Source: Burkholderiales bacterium (GTDB taxonomy: Bacteria > Pseudomonadota > Gammaproteobacteria > Burkholderiales > Nitrosomonadaceae). Taken from it: 64,000 bases of DNA. Under the pieces are notes generated by a model. That model was not told the origin of the DNA and searched no databases. It saw only the letters and a list, made by a program, of their open reading frames with translations. The stretch spans positions 75,119-139,118 of the forward strand of contig JACKLV010000008.1 in assembly GCA_024235755.1 (NCBI GenBank), read 5' to 3'. Below, in pieces: positions 44,268-53,291 of this stretch; position 1 is the first letter of the stretch, and the number at the start of each line of letters is the position of its first letter. The position numbers and the translations under genes were made by a program.

Positions 44268-44281
44268 GACAGATGATCGAG

Positions 44282-44806
44282 TTATCGATTGAGTTTGCGA
44301 ATTCTTTCACTAGGCGTAATGATGTCGGTGAGTCGGATACCGAATTTGTCGTTCACGACCACAACTTCTCCCTGGGCGATCAGGCATCCGTTAACGAGAA
44401 CATCCATCGGTTCGCCCGCGAGTCCGTCTAATTCAACAACCGATCCTTGCGCCAGCTGCAGTAAATTCTTGATCGCGATTTTGGTGCGGCCAAGCTCCAC
44501 TGTCAGCTGAACCGGAATATCGAGAATCAGGTCGATATCATTTGACGTGCTAGTTAATACGCCCTCATTGGAAAACTCTTTGAAAACTGTAGCATTGGCA
44601 CTCTGTGCACCTGGAAAAGCATCGTTTTCATTATCATCGCCAGCTGTATTTTTAGCCGATTTGGAATCCATGCTGGTACTTGCTTCTTGCTCAGGCGCCG
44701 TTCCGGCGGCGGCAGTATTATCCAAGTTTTGTGTGGCTGCTTCCTGCTCAGCCATCGCCTCTGCCCAGCTGTCCAGTTCGTTTTGTTCCGTTGTGGTCTC
44801 TGTCAT
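44282..44806 (-). CDS. fliN: Flagellar motor switch protein FliN
   Basis: The 174-residue product has a long polar, Ala/Glu-rich N-terminal extension (about 85 residues) and the conserved C-terminal SpoA domain: ILDIPVQLTVELGRTKIAI, VVELDGLAGEPMDVLVNG and KFGIRLTDIITPSERI. FliN sits at the base of the C-ring and interacts with export proteins and CheY. It starts 15 bases after fliM. The N-terminal extension is typical in beta/gammaproteobacteria. Confidence 0.95.
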   Translation of the reverse strand: MTETTTEQNELDSWAEAMAEQEAATQNLDNTAAAGTAPEQEASTSMDSKSAKNTAGDDNENDAFPGAQSANATVFKEFSNEGVLTSTSNDIDLILDIPVQLTVELGRTKIAIKNLLQLAQGSVVELDGLAGEPMDVLVNGCLIAQGEVVVVNDKFGIRLTDIITPSERIRKLNR

Positions 44807-44821
44807 TTGGTTCTCCGGTGG

Positions 44822-45799
44822 TTAATCTGCTTCTTTCTGGGAAATCATGGAATTGACTTTGAGCGCGTATTGTCCGTTGATGATGCCGTAACGGCATTCC
44901 ATAACCGGAACGTTGTCAACTTCTGCGATTACGGATTCCGGGATGTCGATCGGCACAACGTCACCGACCTGCATTCCGAGAATTTGCTCAAATGTCATTC
45001 GGGTCTGACCCAGGTTTGCAACCAATTCAACTTCCGCTCCCTGTATTTGTTTGGACAGCGATCTTACCCATCGTTTGTCAATATCCATTTGTTCACCTTG
45101 TAATGCGCTATAAAGTAGGTCACGGATCGGTTCGACCATCGAATAGGGAATACAGACATGAAACTCTCCGCTATTGCCACTGAGATCAAGATCAAAAGAA
45201 ACGCACACGACGACCTCGTTGGGTGTAGCAACCGAAGCAAATTGGGGATTCATTTCGGAGCGGATATACTCAAACTGAACCGGATAAACCGGCTTCCAGG
45301 ACTTTTCATATTCTTCGAAAACCACATTGAGCAGCCGTTTAATAATGCGCTGCTCCGTTTCGGTAAAGTCGCGTCCCTCGACGCGTGTATGGTAGCGGCC
45401 ATCGCCACCAAACAGATTGTCAATAATCAGGAACACCAGATCCGGTTCGAAAACCATCAAGGCCGACCCACGCAGCGGTTTGACATGAATAATGTTCAGA
45501 TTGGTCGGTACCACGAGGTTACGTACAAATTCACTGAATTTGATTACTTTGACAGGTCCGACCGCAATGTCCACCGTTCTGCGAATGAAATTAAAAAGCC
45601 CGATGCGCAGCAAACGTGCAAAACGTTCATTAATAATCTCAAAGGTGGGCATGCGTCCACGGACAATACGCTCTTGCGTTGCAAGATTGTATGTCCTGAC
45701 GCCGGACTCATCATTTTCCTGCTTTTCTTCGTCCTGCTCGCCCGTTGCACTTCTGAGCAGAGCATCGACTTCGTCCTGTGAGAGAAAATCTTCCGCCAT
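44822..45799 (-). CDS. fliM: Flagellar motor switch protein FliM
   Basis: FliM forms the middle of the C-ring and binds phospho-CheY. The 325-residue product has the N-terminal EDFLSQDEVDALLRSATGE CheY-binding segment, the central GGDG-containing region (LFGGDGRYHTRVEGRDFTE), PQFASVATPNEVVV and a C-terminal SpoA domain with GDVVPIDIPESVIAEV. Start is ATG at 45799, 7 bases after fliL. Length is normal. Confidence 0.96.
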   Translation of the reverse strand: MAEDFLSQDEVDALLRSATGEQDEEKQENDESGVRTYNLATQERIVRGRMPTFEIINERFARLLRIGLFNFIRRTVDIAVGPVKVIKFSEFVRNLVVPTNLNIIHVKPLRGSALMVFEPDLVFLIIDNLFGGDGRYHTRVEGRDFTETEQRIIKRLLNVVFEEYEKSWKPVYPVQFEYIRSEMNPQFASVATPNEVVVCVSFDLDLSGNSGEFHVCIPYSMVEPIRDLLYSALQGEQMDIDKRWVRSLSKQIQGAEVELVANLGQTRMTFEQILGMQVGDVVPIDIPESVIAEVDNVPVMECRYGIINGQYALKVNSMISQKEAD

Positions 45800-45805
45800 T
45801 TGGTT

Positions 45806-46279
45806 TTACTGAATAACAAATGAAGTGAATAAAACGTCCATCACCTCTTCACGTAACGTTTCCGAATCCAGTGATTTTTTAATTTCTTCGGTTAGTTCCT
45901 CACCCAATTGTTTTTTGCCGGCGAGTGTGGAAATATCGTTTGAGGCTTTACTGGTTAACAACAGCAAAATCCGGTTGCGGATTTCGGGCATTTGCCGGTC
46001 AATCTCTTGAGAAACATCGGTGTCGCGGATTTTTACCGTTAATCCAAGCTGGAGATACTGGTTTCTGTCTTCGGGTTGTAAATTAACCGTAAAGATGTCA
46101 AGTTCTTTAAATGTGGTTGGTATTTTTTTGGGACGGGCTGGTTCGTACTCATCTTCCTGTTGTCCTTGCATAAAAAACCATGCGCCACCAGCGCCAGCAC
46201 CAATAGCTATTATCGAGACCAGTATTATGATGATCAGTCCTTTTTTACCGCTTTTCTTTTCCGCTGTTGTATCTGACAT
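45806..46279 (-). CDS. fliL: Flagellar basal-body-associated protein FliL
   Basis: A 157-residue inner-membrane protein: polar N-terminus (MSDTTAEKKSGKKG), one membrane helix (LIIIILVSIIAIGAGAGGAWF) and a periplasmic domain with FTVNLQPEDRNQYLQLGLTV and the C-terminal EEVMDVLFTSFVIQ, as in FliL. It stabilises stator-motor interaction. The ATG at 46279 has GGAGCG directly upstream, favouring it over the 21 upstream codons in frame. It heads the fliLMNOPQR operon; no sigma-28 or sigma-54 promoter was convincing upstream. Confidence 0.94.
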   Translation of the reverse strand: MSDTTAEKKSGKKGLIIIILVSIIAIGAGAGGAWFFMQGQQEDEYEPARPKKIPTTFKELDIFTVNLQPEDRNQYLQLGLTVKIRDTDVSQEIDRQMPEIRNRILLLLTSKASNDISTLAGKKQLGEELTEEIKKSLDSETLREEVMDVLFTSFVIQ

Positions 46280-46546
46280 TTCATCGCTCCAAAATTGATT
46301 GCCTGGCATTATGAAAGATGTCAACAAAGCGTGATATGGCAAATAACAAGGAATTATTGGGTTTTTTTAAGTTACCGGTATCTTTGGCAGTTACCCTGCA
46401 ATGCATACGATGTTTTCTCTTTCGGGCATCCTGCCTGCGGATTTCAAAAGCTGGTATTTATGCTAATCTCAATATATCTATTTGCTTGCGATGCGTAATG
46501 ACTCGATGACAGCCATGAATAATTGATTAACCGTGGAGAAAGTGCG

Positions 46547-48745
46547 ATGAAAGTTGCAGTTATTTTCAATAAACGCAAAAAAAACGAAGGCGAGGGCGTG
46601 ATCAACGTTTTCGGCTCGCAGAACCAGGAGACCTATAACCCGGCCACGGTTGAACGTGTGGCTGCGGCTTTGGAACAGGGTGGGCATAATGTGCGCATTA
46701 TTGACGGCAATATTCATGTGATTGAGCAGCTGCAGGAATTCATGCCGCGCGTGGTGCAGGGGGATCAACCGGGCATGGTGTTTAATATGGCCTATGGCAT
46801 CCAAGGGGTCAGCCGTTATACGCATATTCCTTCGTTGTTGGAAATGCTTGGTATTCCCTATGTCGGTTCGAGTCCCGCCGGTCACGGAATTGCGCTGGAC
46901 AAGGTGACCACAAAAGTCATGATTCAGGCCGCAGGTCTGCCGACGGCGCCTTACTGGGTGTTTCACAATGCCGATCAAATTCAGGGCGATCTGCCGTTTC
47001 CTGTCATTACTAAACCCAAGATGGAAGCGGTTTCGCTTGGCATCCAGGTGATTCACGACATGAATTCACTAAGAACGGCGATTTCCGGCCTGATTGATCA
47101 GTTCAAGCAACCTGTTTTGGTCGAACAATTCATTCCGGGCAGAGAATTTGCAGTGGGGGTGCTGGGTAATCAGAATCCCGATATTTTTCCGATTGTGGAA
47201 ATCGATTTGGAAGGCGACCCATTTGGCATCCAAAGCCTGGAAGATAAACTGAGAAAACCCAAAAACAAAATTTGCCCGGCGCAAATCGACGACAAACTTG
47301 CCAACGAATTACGCAGACTGACCCTGGAAACTTTTAAGGTACTTGGGATTTTCGATTTCTGCCGCGTTGATTTTCGCATGGATCAGGATGGCAATCTGTA
47401 TATTCTTGAACTGAATTCCATGGCCAGTCTCGGTTTAACGGGAACCTACGTGTGTGCGGCAAAAACAGCGGGCTATACATACGAATCCTTAATAAACCGC
47501 ATGCTAGATGTTGCGGTTGAACGTTATTTCGGTAAAGAGTTTGAGGACGTTACATCAGACCACGAGCACCCTGTGGAGACTCCGAAGAAAGACCCCTTGC
47601 GAATCAGGCTCAGAAGTTATTTGCGCAGCAATATCGATACGATGGAAGACTATCTGTCTAAAATGGTGGATATCAATTCTTTTATTGAAAATGTGGAAGG
47701 CGTCAATACACTGGGCCGGTGGGTTTCAAGCCAGTTATCCGGGTCCGGTTTCGACAGGCAGGTGTTCTCAATGTCCGAGTTCGGTAATATCCTTTATTTT
47801 ACCAACCATGCTGGGGAAACCAATGACGTGTTGATTGTCGGCAACCTTGATAATCCTGTGGATTATGAAGACTATATTCCTTTTTCCGAGGAACGCGGAC
47901 GTATTTATGGAACGGGAGTGGCCAGAGGAAAAGGAGGGGTCGCCGTTTTACTCGGTGCGTTAAAGGCATTGCGCTATACGCGCGCGCTCAAGCGCGTCAA
48001 GATCGGCCTACTGTTTATAACAGATGATTCAAAGGGCGGCGTGGCATCGCGTAAGATAATGCATGAATTGTCTTCCAAATCCAATTATGTGCTGGGATTG
48101 AGCGGATCCGGGCTTGGCGGCGATATTGTGACTGCAAGTTTGGGTTCCACCTGCTTTAACGTCGAGATCAATCGTAAGCTAGGCAGGACATCCAGTCAGT
48201 ATTTTTCGGATGAGCATGATCCGATTCTGTATTGTGCTCAGAAAATTACCCAGTTGAAAAAATTGAACTCTGTAGAACAGGGAGTTTATGTAACATTGAC
48301 CGGGCTAGAGACGCGCAGCAACGCTGATCTGCCGGCTTATCATGCTGCGCTGTCTTTTGTGCTGCATTTTCAGAATCCAGAACAAAGTAAAAAGCTGGAT
48401 GTCCAGGTAATGCGTATTTTTGCGCCCAAAATGCAGGATGCCATCCGTGTCCATATTACAAAGGGTGCGCAAAGAAAACCGTTCCTACAGAATGATAAAA
48501 CCGTGCAGTTCTACGATCAGATCGCAAAAATCGCCAAGGTGGTTGAAGTACGTGTTGTACAGGAAGAAACCGGCATCGCTTCCTTGCTGGCCAATGTCTC
48601 GCCCGGAGTTGCTGCGGTTGACGGTATGGGTCCACGTACCGGCGGTTATGGTTCGAGAGACAAGTATGTTGTGCGTGACAGCATGATTGACCGCAGCGTG
48701 TTGCTGGCTTATCTGATTTACAAAATTGGAAGAAATTTCGCTTAA
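46547..48745 (+). CDS. ATP-grasp ligase fused to a degenerate M20-peptidase-like domain
   Basis: The 732-residue product starts MKVAVIFNKRKKNEG, with GGAGAAAG just upstream. Residues 1-330 form a D-Ala-D-Ala-ligase-like ATP-grasp domain (IPYVGSSPAGHGIALDK, FPVITKPKMEAVSLGIQ, VLVEQFIPGREFAVGV, and the Mg/ATP site YILELNSMASLGL with Glu288/Asn290), expected to join a carboxylate and an amine using ATP. Residues 355-732 follow the M20 (DapE/ArgE) fold, but metal ligands are replaced: GNLD at 432 for GHxD, GTGVARGKGG at 455 for GRGxxDMKGG, and TDDSKGG at 492 for TxDEExG. It overlaps the next gene by one base (TAATG). The substrates are unknown. Confidence 0.85.
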   Translation: MKVAVIFNKRKKNEGEGVINVFGSQNQETYNPATVERVAAALEQGGHNVRIIDGNIHVIEQLQEFMPRVVQGDQPGMVFNMAYGIQGVSRYTHIPSLLEMLGIPYVGSSPAGHGIALDKVTTKVMIQAAGLPTAPYWVFHNADQIQGDLPFPVITKPKMEAVSLGIQVIHDMNSLRTAISGLIDQFKQPVLVEQFIPGREFAVGVLGNQNPDIFPIVEIDLEGDPFGIQSLEDKLRKPKNKICPAQIDDKLANELRRLTLETFKVLGIFDFCRVDFRMDQDGNLYILELNSMASLGLTGTYVCAAKTAGYTYESLINRMLDVAVERYFGKEFEDVTSDHEHPVETPKKDPLRIRLRSYLRSNIDTMEDYLSKMVDINSFIENVEGVNTLGRWVSSQLSGSGFDRQVFSMSEFGNILYFTNHAGETNDVLIVGNLDNPVDYEDYIPFSEERGRIYGTGVARGKGGVAVLLGALKALRYTRALKRVKIGLLFITDDSKGGVASRKIMHELSSKSNYVLGLSGSGLGGDIVTASLGSTCFNVEINRKLGRTSSQYFSDEHDPILYCAQKITQLKKLNSVEQGVYVTLTGLETRSNADLPAYHAALSFVLHFQNPEQSKKLDVQVMRIFAPKMQDAIRVHITKGAQRKPFLQNDKTVQFYDQIAKIAKVVEVRVVQEETGIASLLANVSPGVAAVDGMGPRTGGYGSRDKYVVRDSMIDRSVLLAYLIYKIGRNFA

Positions 48746-50400
48746 TGGATCTGAGTATTATTGAGGGGCGTTTTGCACCGTCAGAAGACGGTAAGTGTGC
48801 AGTGGCGTCAGACGGCATGGTGTCGACTGCTTTTCCGCAAGCGACCCAAGCCGGGGTAGAAATGCTGCGCAAGGGCGGTAATGCAATCGATGCCGCCTGT
48901 GCCGCTGCATTTGCGCTCGGAGTATGCGAACCGCAAGCCAGTGGACTGGGCGGGCAGTCGCACGCGATTATGCATTTTCAGAATAAAACTATTGCCATCG
49001 ACGGTTCAAGCCGGGTGCCTTCATTGGCGCATCTGGATCAGATTGCCGGAAATCATCAGTTAATCAAAGGGCACCGTGCGACAACCGTCCCTAGTACTCC
49101 GGCTGTTCTGGGTTATTTACATTTTCGCTATGGTTCGTTGGATTGGTCTGAAATACTGCAGCCGGCCATTCAACTGGCTTCGGATGGCTACCAGATTACA
49201 CAATTGCAACATAATCTACTGAAACGCGAACTGAAAAATTTTTTGAAAATACCCGGACAGTCCGGTGCGCAGTATTTTCTCAAAGATGGCGAGCAACCCT
49301 ATGAGACTGGCGACCTGTTCAAGCAACCCGATCTGGCCAGGTTGCTTGAGAAAATTGCCTGGCATGGCGTCAAGGCGTTTTATACCGGCAGCGTGGCTGA
49401 ACAAATTGATCAGGATATGCGCGAGCATGACGGATTTCTTAGAGCGGAAGACCTGGCGCATATTCCGTGGCCTGTGGAGCGCAAGCCGTTGCGCAGAAAT
49501 TACCGCAGCATAAAAGTGTTTACGTCTCCGCCGCCTTCAGCTGGCAGAACATTGCTGCTGATGTTACAAATTTTAAAATATCTACCACCGCATTTGCTAA
49601 TGGAACGCGATCCGAAATCGTTTCATTTTATCGCCGAAGCTTTTAGAAAGGCGTTGCTTAACCATAAGGAGCGCCCGTTTGATCCCAATGTTTATCCACA
49701 ATTACCCGATGATAAAAAACTGCTGAGCAGTAATTATGCCAAGAGGCTGTCCGCATCGATTTGCGACGTGATCGACGCCACTTTACCATCGCAGGATATT
49801 TATCCCAGTCAATACGACACTACGCATCTATCGGTGATGGACAATCAAGGCAACGCAATCGGTATCACTCAGTCGATAGAACTGGTATATGGCTCCAAAA
49901 CGGCTGCATCCGGCCTTGGTTTTTTATATAACAACTATATGAGCTCGCTTGAGTTTAATGATCCGTCGCATCCATATTACTTGCGTCCGAATGCAATACC
50001 TTGGAGTTCGGTTGCGCCGATTATCTGTTTTCATAGAGACAAATTATGGATGGTTGCAGGCAGTCCGGGTAGTGAACGGATTTTTTCCACCATGAGTCAG
50101 TTCCTGTTTCACATAGTGGATGGCGGCATGCCAATCAGTCAGGCCATGACTTATCCAAGATTTCACTGCTCCGTTGGCGGAACACTGAGTATAGAAGCGG
50201 ATCGTTTTCCGGCGGAAGTGTTGAATTATTTGCAGTCGGTGGGCTATAAAATGGATTTGCGCGAGCCATATTCTTTTTATCTGGGTGCTGTGCACGCAGT
50301 CCTCAAGTGTCAGACCAGCACGCTGTTCCAGGGTGTAGCGGAAATTCGTAGGGACGGCAGCGCCGCCGGTGTTTCGAATCCGGAAAAATCGGTGTCATGA
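48745..50400 (+). CDS. Gamma-glutamyltransferase family protein (cytoplasmic form)
   Basis: The 551-residue product has the N-terminal pattern ATQAGVEMLRKGGNAIDAAC, GLGGQSHAIMHF and the active-site Thr at residue 359 in YDTTHLSV, where GGT precursors cleave themselves to expose the N-terminal Thr nucleophile. SKTAASGLGFLYNNYMS follows as in the family. Unlike most GGTs it has no signal peptide (starts MDLSIIEGRFAPS), so it probably acts in the cytoplasm, on gamma-glutamyl or related amide bonds made elsewhere in the same operon. Its start overlaps the ATP-grasp stop, and its stop overlaps the next start (ATGA). Confidence 0.9.
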   Translation: MDLSIIEGRFAPSEDGKCAVASDGMVSTAFPQATQAGVEMLRKGGNAIDAACAAAFALGVCEPQASGLGGQSHAIMHFQNKTIAIDGSSRVPSLAHLDQIAGNHQLIKGHRATTVPSTPAVLGYLHFRYGSLDWSEILQPAIQLASDGYQITQLQHNLLKRELKNFLKIPGQSGAQYFLKDGEQPYETGDLFKQPDLARLLEKIAWHGVKAFYTGSVAEQIDQDMREHDGFLRAEDLAHIPWPVERKPLRRNYRSIKVFTSPPPSAGRTLLLMLQILKYLPPHLLMERDPKSFHFIAEAFRKALLNHKERPFDPNVYPQLPDDKKLLSSNYAKRLSASICDVIDATLPSQDIYPSQYDTTHLSVMDNQGNAIGITQSIELVYGSKTAASGLGFLYNNYMSSLEFNDPSHPYYLRPNAIPWSSVAPIICFHRDKLWMVAGSPGSERIFSTMSQFLFHIVDGGMPISQAMTYPRFHCSVGGTLSIEADRFPAEVLNYLQSVGYKMDLREPYSFYLGAVHAVLKCQTSTLFQGVAEIRRDGSAAGVSNPEKSVS

Positions 50401-51161
50401 CGCCGTTTCCCGTTTTACTCTCTATACCGCATGGCGGTGACCGGGCTCCTTCCGAACTGACACGCCATATCGTGATTTCAGAGCAGGCCATGCTGGCAGA
50501 TAGTGATATCTGCACCCGTGAAATTTATGGTCTTAGGGAGGAAGTTGCAGCAGTAGTCGATACGCCAATTGCTCGTGTTTATGTGGATTTGAATCGGGCG
50601 CCGGATGATCTTCCACCAGCCAACCCCGATGGCGTAATTAAACGCCTCAGCTGTCACGGAGTTGAGATTTACCGTGACGATGTGTGGCACGATCAATCGT
50701 TGGTACATACGTTGTTAAGAAAATATTACTATTCTTATCACCGGAATATTCAAGCCGTTCTTCAAAGCCGTCAGGATCTCGAATTGATGCTGGATTGCCA
50801 CTCTATGGAGGCAGTCGGCCCTGTAATAGGTCCTGATCAAGGTTCCGCACGTCCGGCCATTTGCCTGGGCAGCCGGTACGGCGGCAGTTGCAGCGCTGAA
50901 ATGGTGCAGCGATTGGCTGCAATCATGCGCCGGGTTTTTGAATTGCGTGAAGACCAGGTGACAATAGACCAGCCATTTGCTGGCGGTTATATTACCCGGC
51001 GCTATGGCAATAATCCATTGCCCTGCATTCAGATAGAAATAAACCGAGGTTTGTATCTTAAAGCCGATTGCGGATCTGAAGGCGGCGCCCAGCCAGATTA
51101 TGGAAAAGTTTCTATGCTTCGGCAGCAATTCCGGTACGCATTGGCATTATTTTTTGCTTAA
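50397..51161 (+). CDS. N-formylglutamate amidohydrolase family protein
   Basis: The 254-residue product matches the FGase family (PF05013): LLSIPHGGDRAPSELTRHI at the N-terminus with its His ligand, DLNRAPDDLPPANPDGVI, ELMLDCHSMEAVGP, PFAGGYITRRYG and IQIEINRGLYL. Family members hydrolyse N-formyl-glutamate or related acyl-glutamate amides with a bound metal. Histidine-degradation genes, its usual partners, are absent. Instead it is translationally coupled to a GGT and an ATP-grasp ligase, suggesting another acyl-amino-acid or peptide substrate. Confidence 0.9.
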   Translation: MTPFPVLLSIPHGGDRAPSELTRHIVISEQAMLADSDICTREIYGLREEVAAVVDTPIARVYVDLNRAPDDLPPANPDGVIKRLSCHGVEIYRDDVWHDQSLVHTLLRKYYYSYHRNIQAVLQSRQDLELMLDCHSMEAVGPVIGPDQGSARPAICLGSRYGGSCSAEMVQRLAAIMRRVFELREDQVTIDQPFAGGYITRRYGNNPLPCIQIEINRGLYLKADCGSEGGAQPDYGKVSMLRQQFRYALALFFA

Positions 51162-51174
51162 AAGTTATAAGTTT

Positions 51175-51785
51175 TTATATTTTTGTCTTGAATTTGCGGT
51201 ATATCGACAGAAATACTAAATAAAAAAACGGTGGCAGGAATAGTGTTATAGTCGATGGTTCCGGAACCGACGATGTCAGACTATCCATTGTGGCGACGTA
51301 GTTATCCGCTTTTAACTCAATGGTGATTTTCTTGATCGAAGTTTTGGAATCCAGCCTGACAAATCCTTTGGGGTCACCCATTTTTGTAATATCACTTAGA
51401 AGAATCGGGGGGGCGATTGCGCCATCTAATCGATTACCTGCGATATCGTACGCTTTAGCAACGGGAACGCCTATTCCTTGATTGACACCATTATAAATGA
51501 AATAAAACTTCACCCAGTCCATGGTCTTGTCGAAAACGATATCGATTGTTTTTTCGCCGTCGTCAACATCATGTAACAAATACAAATTTGGTCTAGAGGC
51601 GTAATACTTTAATAACAAGATATCGTTGTCGACCTCGCCGCCGTTATTGTGACGCTATGCTGATTAACATTTGCAGTACCATCTGCAAAATCGTCAAAGG
51701 TTATCGAGACAGCATATACATTTGAACAAGCGGCGATTGCCAATAACAAGAATGCCCACATGCGCGGAATTATAGTCACTTTCAT
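51175..51785 (-). pseudogene. PEP-CTERM protein gene with a frameshift
   Basis: The N-terminal frame (from ATG 51785, AAGGA ten bases upstream) encodes a signal peptide and begins AVSITFDDFADGTANVN, then hits TAA at 51609-51611. A second frame, one base away, picks up with GEVDNDILLLKYY and ends in VPEPSTITLFLP plus a hydrophobic helix and KFKTKI, a clear PEP-CTERM sorting tail processed by exosortase. Together they make one coherent protein, so a single-base loss near 51640 is most likely, either a real frameshift or a sequencing error. The protein would be an exported, surface-sorted hypothetical. Confidence 0.75.
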
Positions 51786-51929
51786 ATATTCCATTCCTTC
51801 TTCAAAAAGAATTATCTTGGAGGGATATATCAAGGTAATGTTTTTTAGTTTGTTATATTCCTTCGCGATTACTGGATATTGAATAGTAATAGACGGGTGA
51901 GGTAATACTGAAATATAGAGAGGAGTCAA

Positions 51930-52769
51930 TTATTGCAACGCAACGACTTCCTGTTCCCAGCCATCTCTGTAGCGAAAGAAAAGCCTGTTTTGCTCGCTAA
52001 AAAAGCCCGGTTGATCCAGTATGCCTCTCCAGCGCAACGTGGCTTCCAGCCGGAAGCGTTGCTGTACACCATCAATCGGTACTGAAACAGTGCCATCCGT
52101 GTGAACCTGTAATTGCTGCTGCAATTGACTGCGAATCTGGTCGCGCAGTTGCGTCATGTCATGAACACACGCTTGCAAGTGCTGTTGGATTCCATCCCGG
52201 TATCTGATCAATAGCCGGCCATCGTTGCCGGTGGAAATGGCGGCGCTGTCAGAAGGCTATCCGGGTGTAAGGTCCATAGCCGGTTCCAGACACATGCGGT
52301 CGCCCGCCCGGGATTCAATTTCAAAGCGGTTCCTGAACCACTCCATATTTGCCCAGCCTGCGCGCAGTATAGCGCCAACGGCTTCATCCTCCTGATAGAA
52401 TGCGTTGCGCAGCTGTACGCTCAAGCCGGAACGAGTGCGCAACTGCAAGTGGCCTTCATCGGTTTGCGTCATTTGTCTTTGCTGCATCATGTTCTGATTT
52501 CTCACGGTTAATCCGATGGCCATCAAGCTGAAAATTCTGCCATCGGGTAGCGTCACCGTAAAAACACCGGTTTCATCATTCCGGATAATTGTCACCGATT
52601 CCTGATCGTTGTCCAAAAAATCATTGATTACTTCAGCGACATCCTGAGTTGTGGTGAAATTGATTTGGCAATTCACGCCACAAGCGGTGGCGGCAAATGC
52701 CGATTGAGTCATAAGTGATATGAAAAAATAATTCAATTGTGCTGGAATTAACAGCCGTCTCAGCCTCAT
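51930..52769 (-). pseudogene. Hypothetical secreted protein interrupted by one in-frame amber codon
   Basis: The first part (codons 1-170 from 52769) has an N-terminal hydrophobic segment ending near AFA, then AATACGVNCQINFTTTQDV and beta-like polar sequence. TAG at 52257-52259 interrupts it. The same frame continues without another stop for 108 codons (SAAISTGNDGRLLIRYRDG onward, ending WEQEVVALQ at 51930), with similar amino-acid usage. No good RBS supports an independent second start, so one gene of about 279 codons split by a nonsense change, or a read-through stop, is likely. No family was recognised. Confidence 0.65.
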
Positions 52770-52883
52770 GTAAATTCTCCTCTGGTATATATTTGCAGGC
52801 TATAAGAACCGGTTTCACTTAATTGCCGCAGACAGAATCCAAACATAATGCAATGTTTAAGAATTTTTAGAATCAGTGCAAGC

Positions 52884-53291
52884 CTAATGCCGGCTTTCAT
52901 ACCGCGAGGGAAAAATCATAATCATGATCAAATGCCGGTTATGAAAGGTAATGTCGCTGAAAAACAATTCGCCTGCAAATTTTCTGCCTCTCAGGCCGGT
53001 TAGCTTGAAATGGTAACCAATGCGGGATAGAAAGCGTAAATAGGGATTGACGCGTTCATTTCCTTTGTCCAGTAAGTGAACTTCTGCGAGCAGCGGTACT
53101 AGTTTTGAGATATGTTTTTTGCCTGACTTTCCGGAGGAATAATCCAATAGTTTTTTCCCTTTTTTGTTGGATTCTACTATCGTGCCATCTTCGGTTAGGA
53201 TCAGCGTTATCGGGGGAATGATGTAATTTTGCTGTTGTAAGTGATTTCCAGGTAAGTTCGTTGTCAGTGCATCTTCTGAAATATCGTTCAT
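52884..53291 (-). CDS. Small PAS-like protein
   Basis: A 135-residue protein with PPITLILTEDGTIVESNKKG and LDYSSG near the start, the beginning of a PAS fold, followed by a basic middle and a C-terminal LIMIMIFPSRYESRH. AAAAGGAGGTGAGCC gives an excellent Shine-Dalgarno. Its start overlaps the stop of the DUF2934 gene by four bases. It may be a single-domain sensor or adaptor for the divergent FixL-like kinase, but that is only inferred from proximity. Confidence 0.6.
   Translation of the reverse strand: MNDISEDALTTNLPGNHLQQQNYIIPPITLILTEDGTIVESNKKGKKLLDYSSGKSGKKHISKLVPLLAEVHLLDKGNERVNPYLRFLSRIGYHFKLTGLRGRKFAGELFFSDITFHNRHLIMIMIFPSRYESRH

Noticed and set aside
48456..48872. 138-codon minus-strand frame across the junction of the ATP-grasp and GGT genes
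   Set aside because: Shadow of two strong coding frames; no RBS and Arg/Gln/Ser-rich composition.
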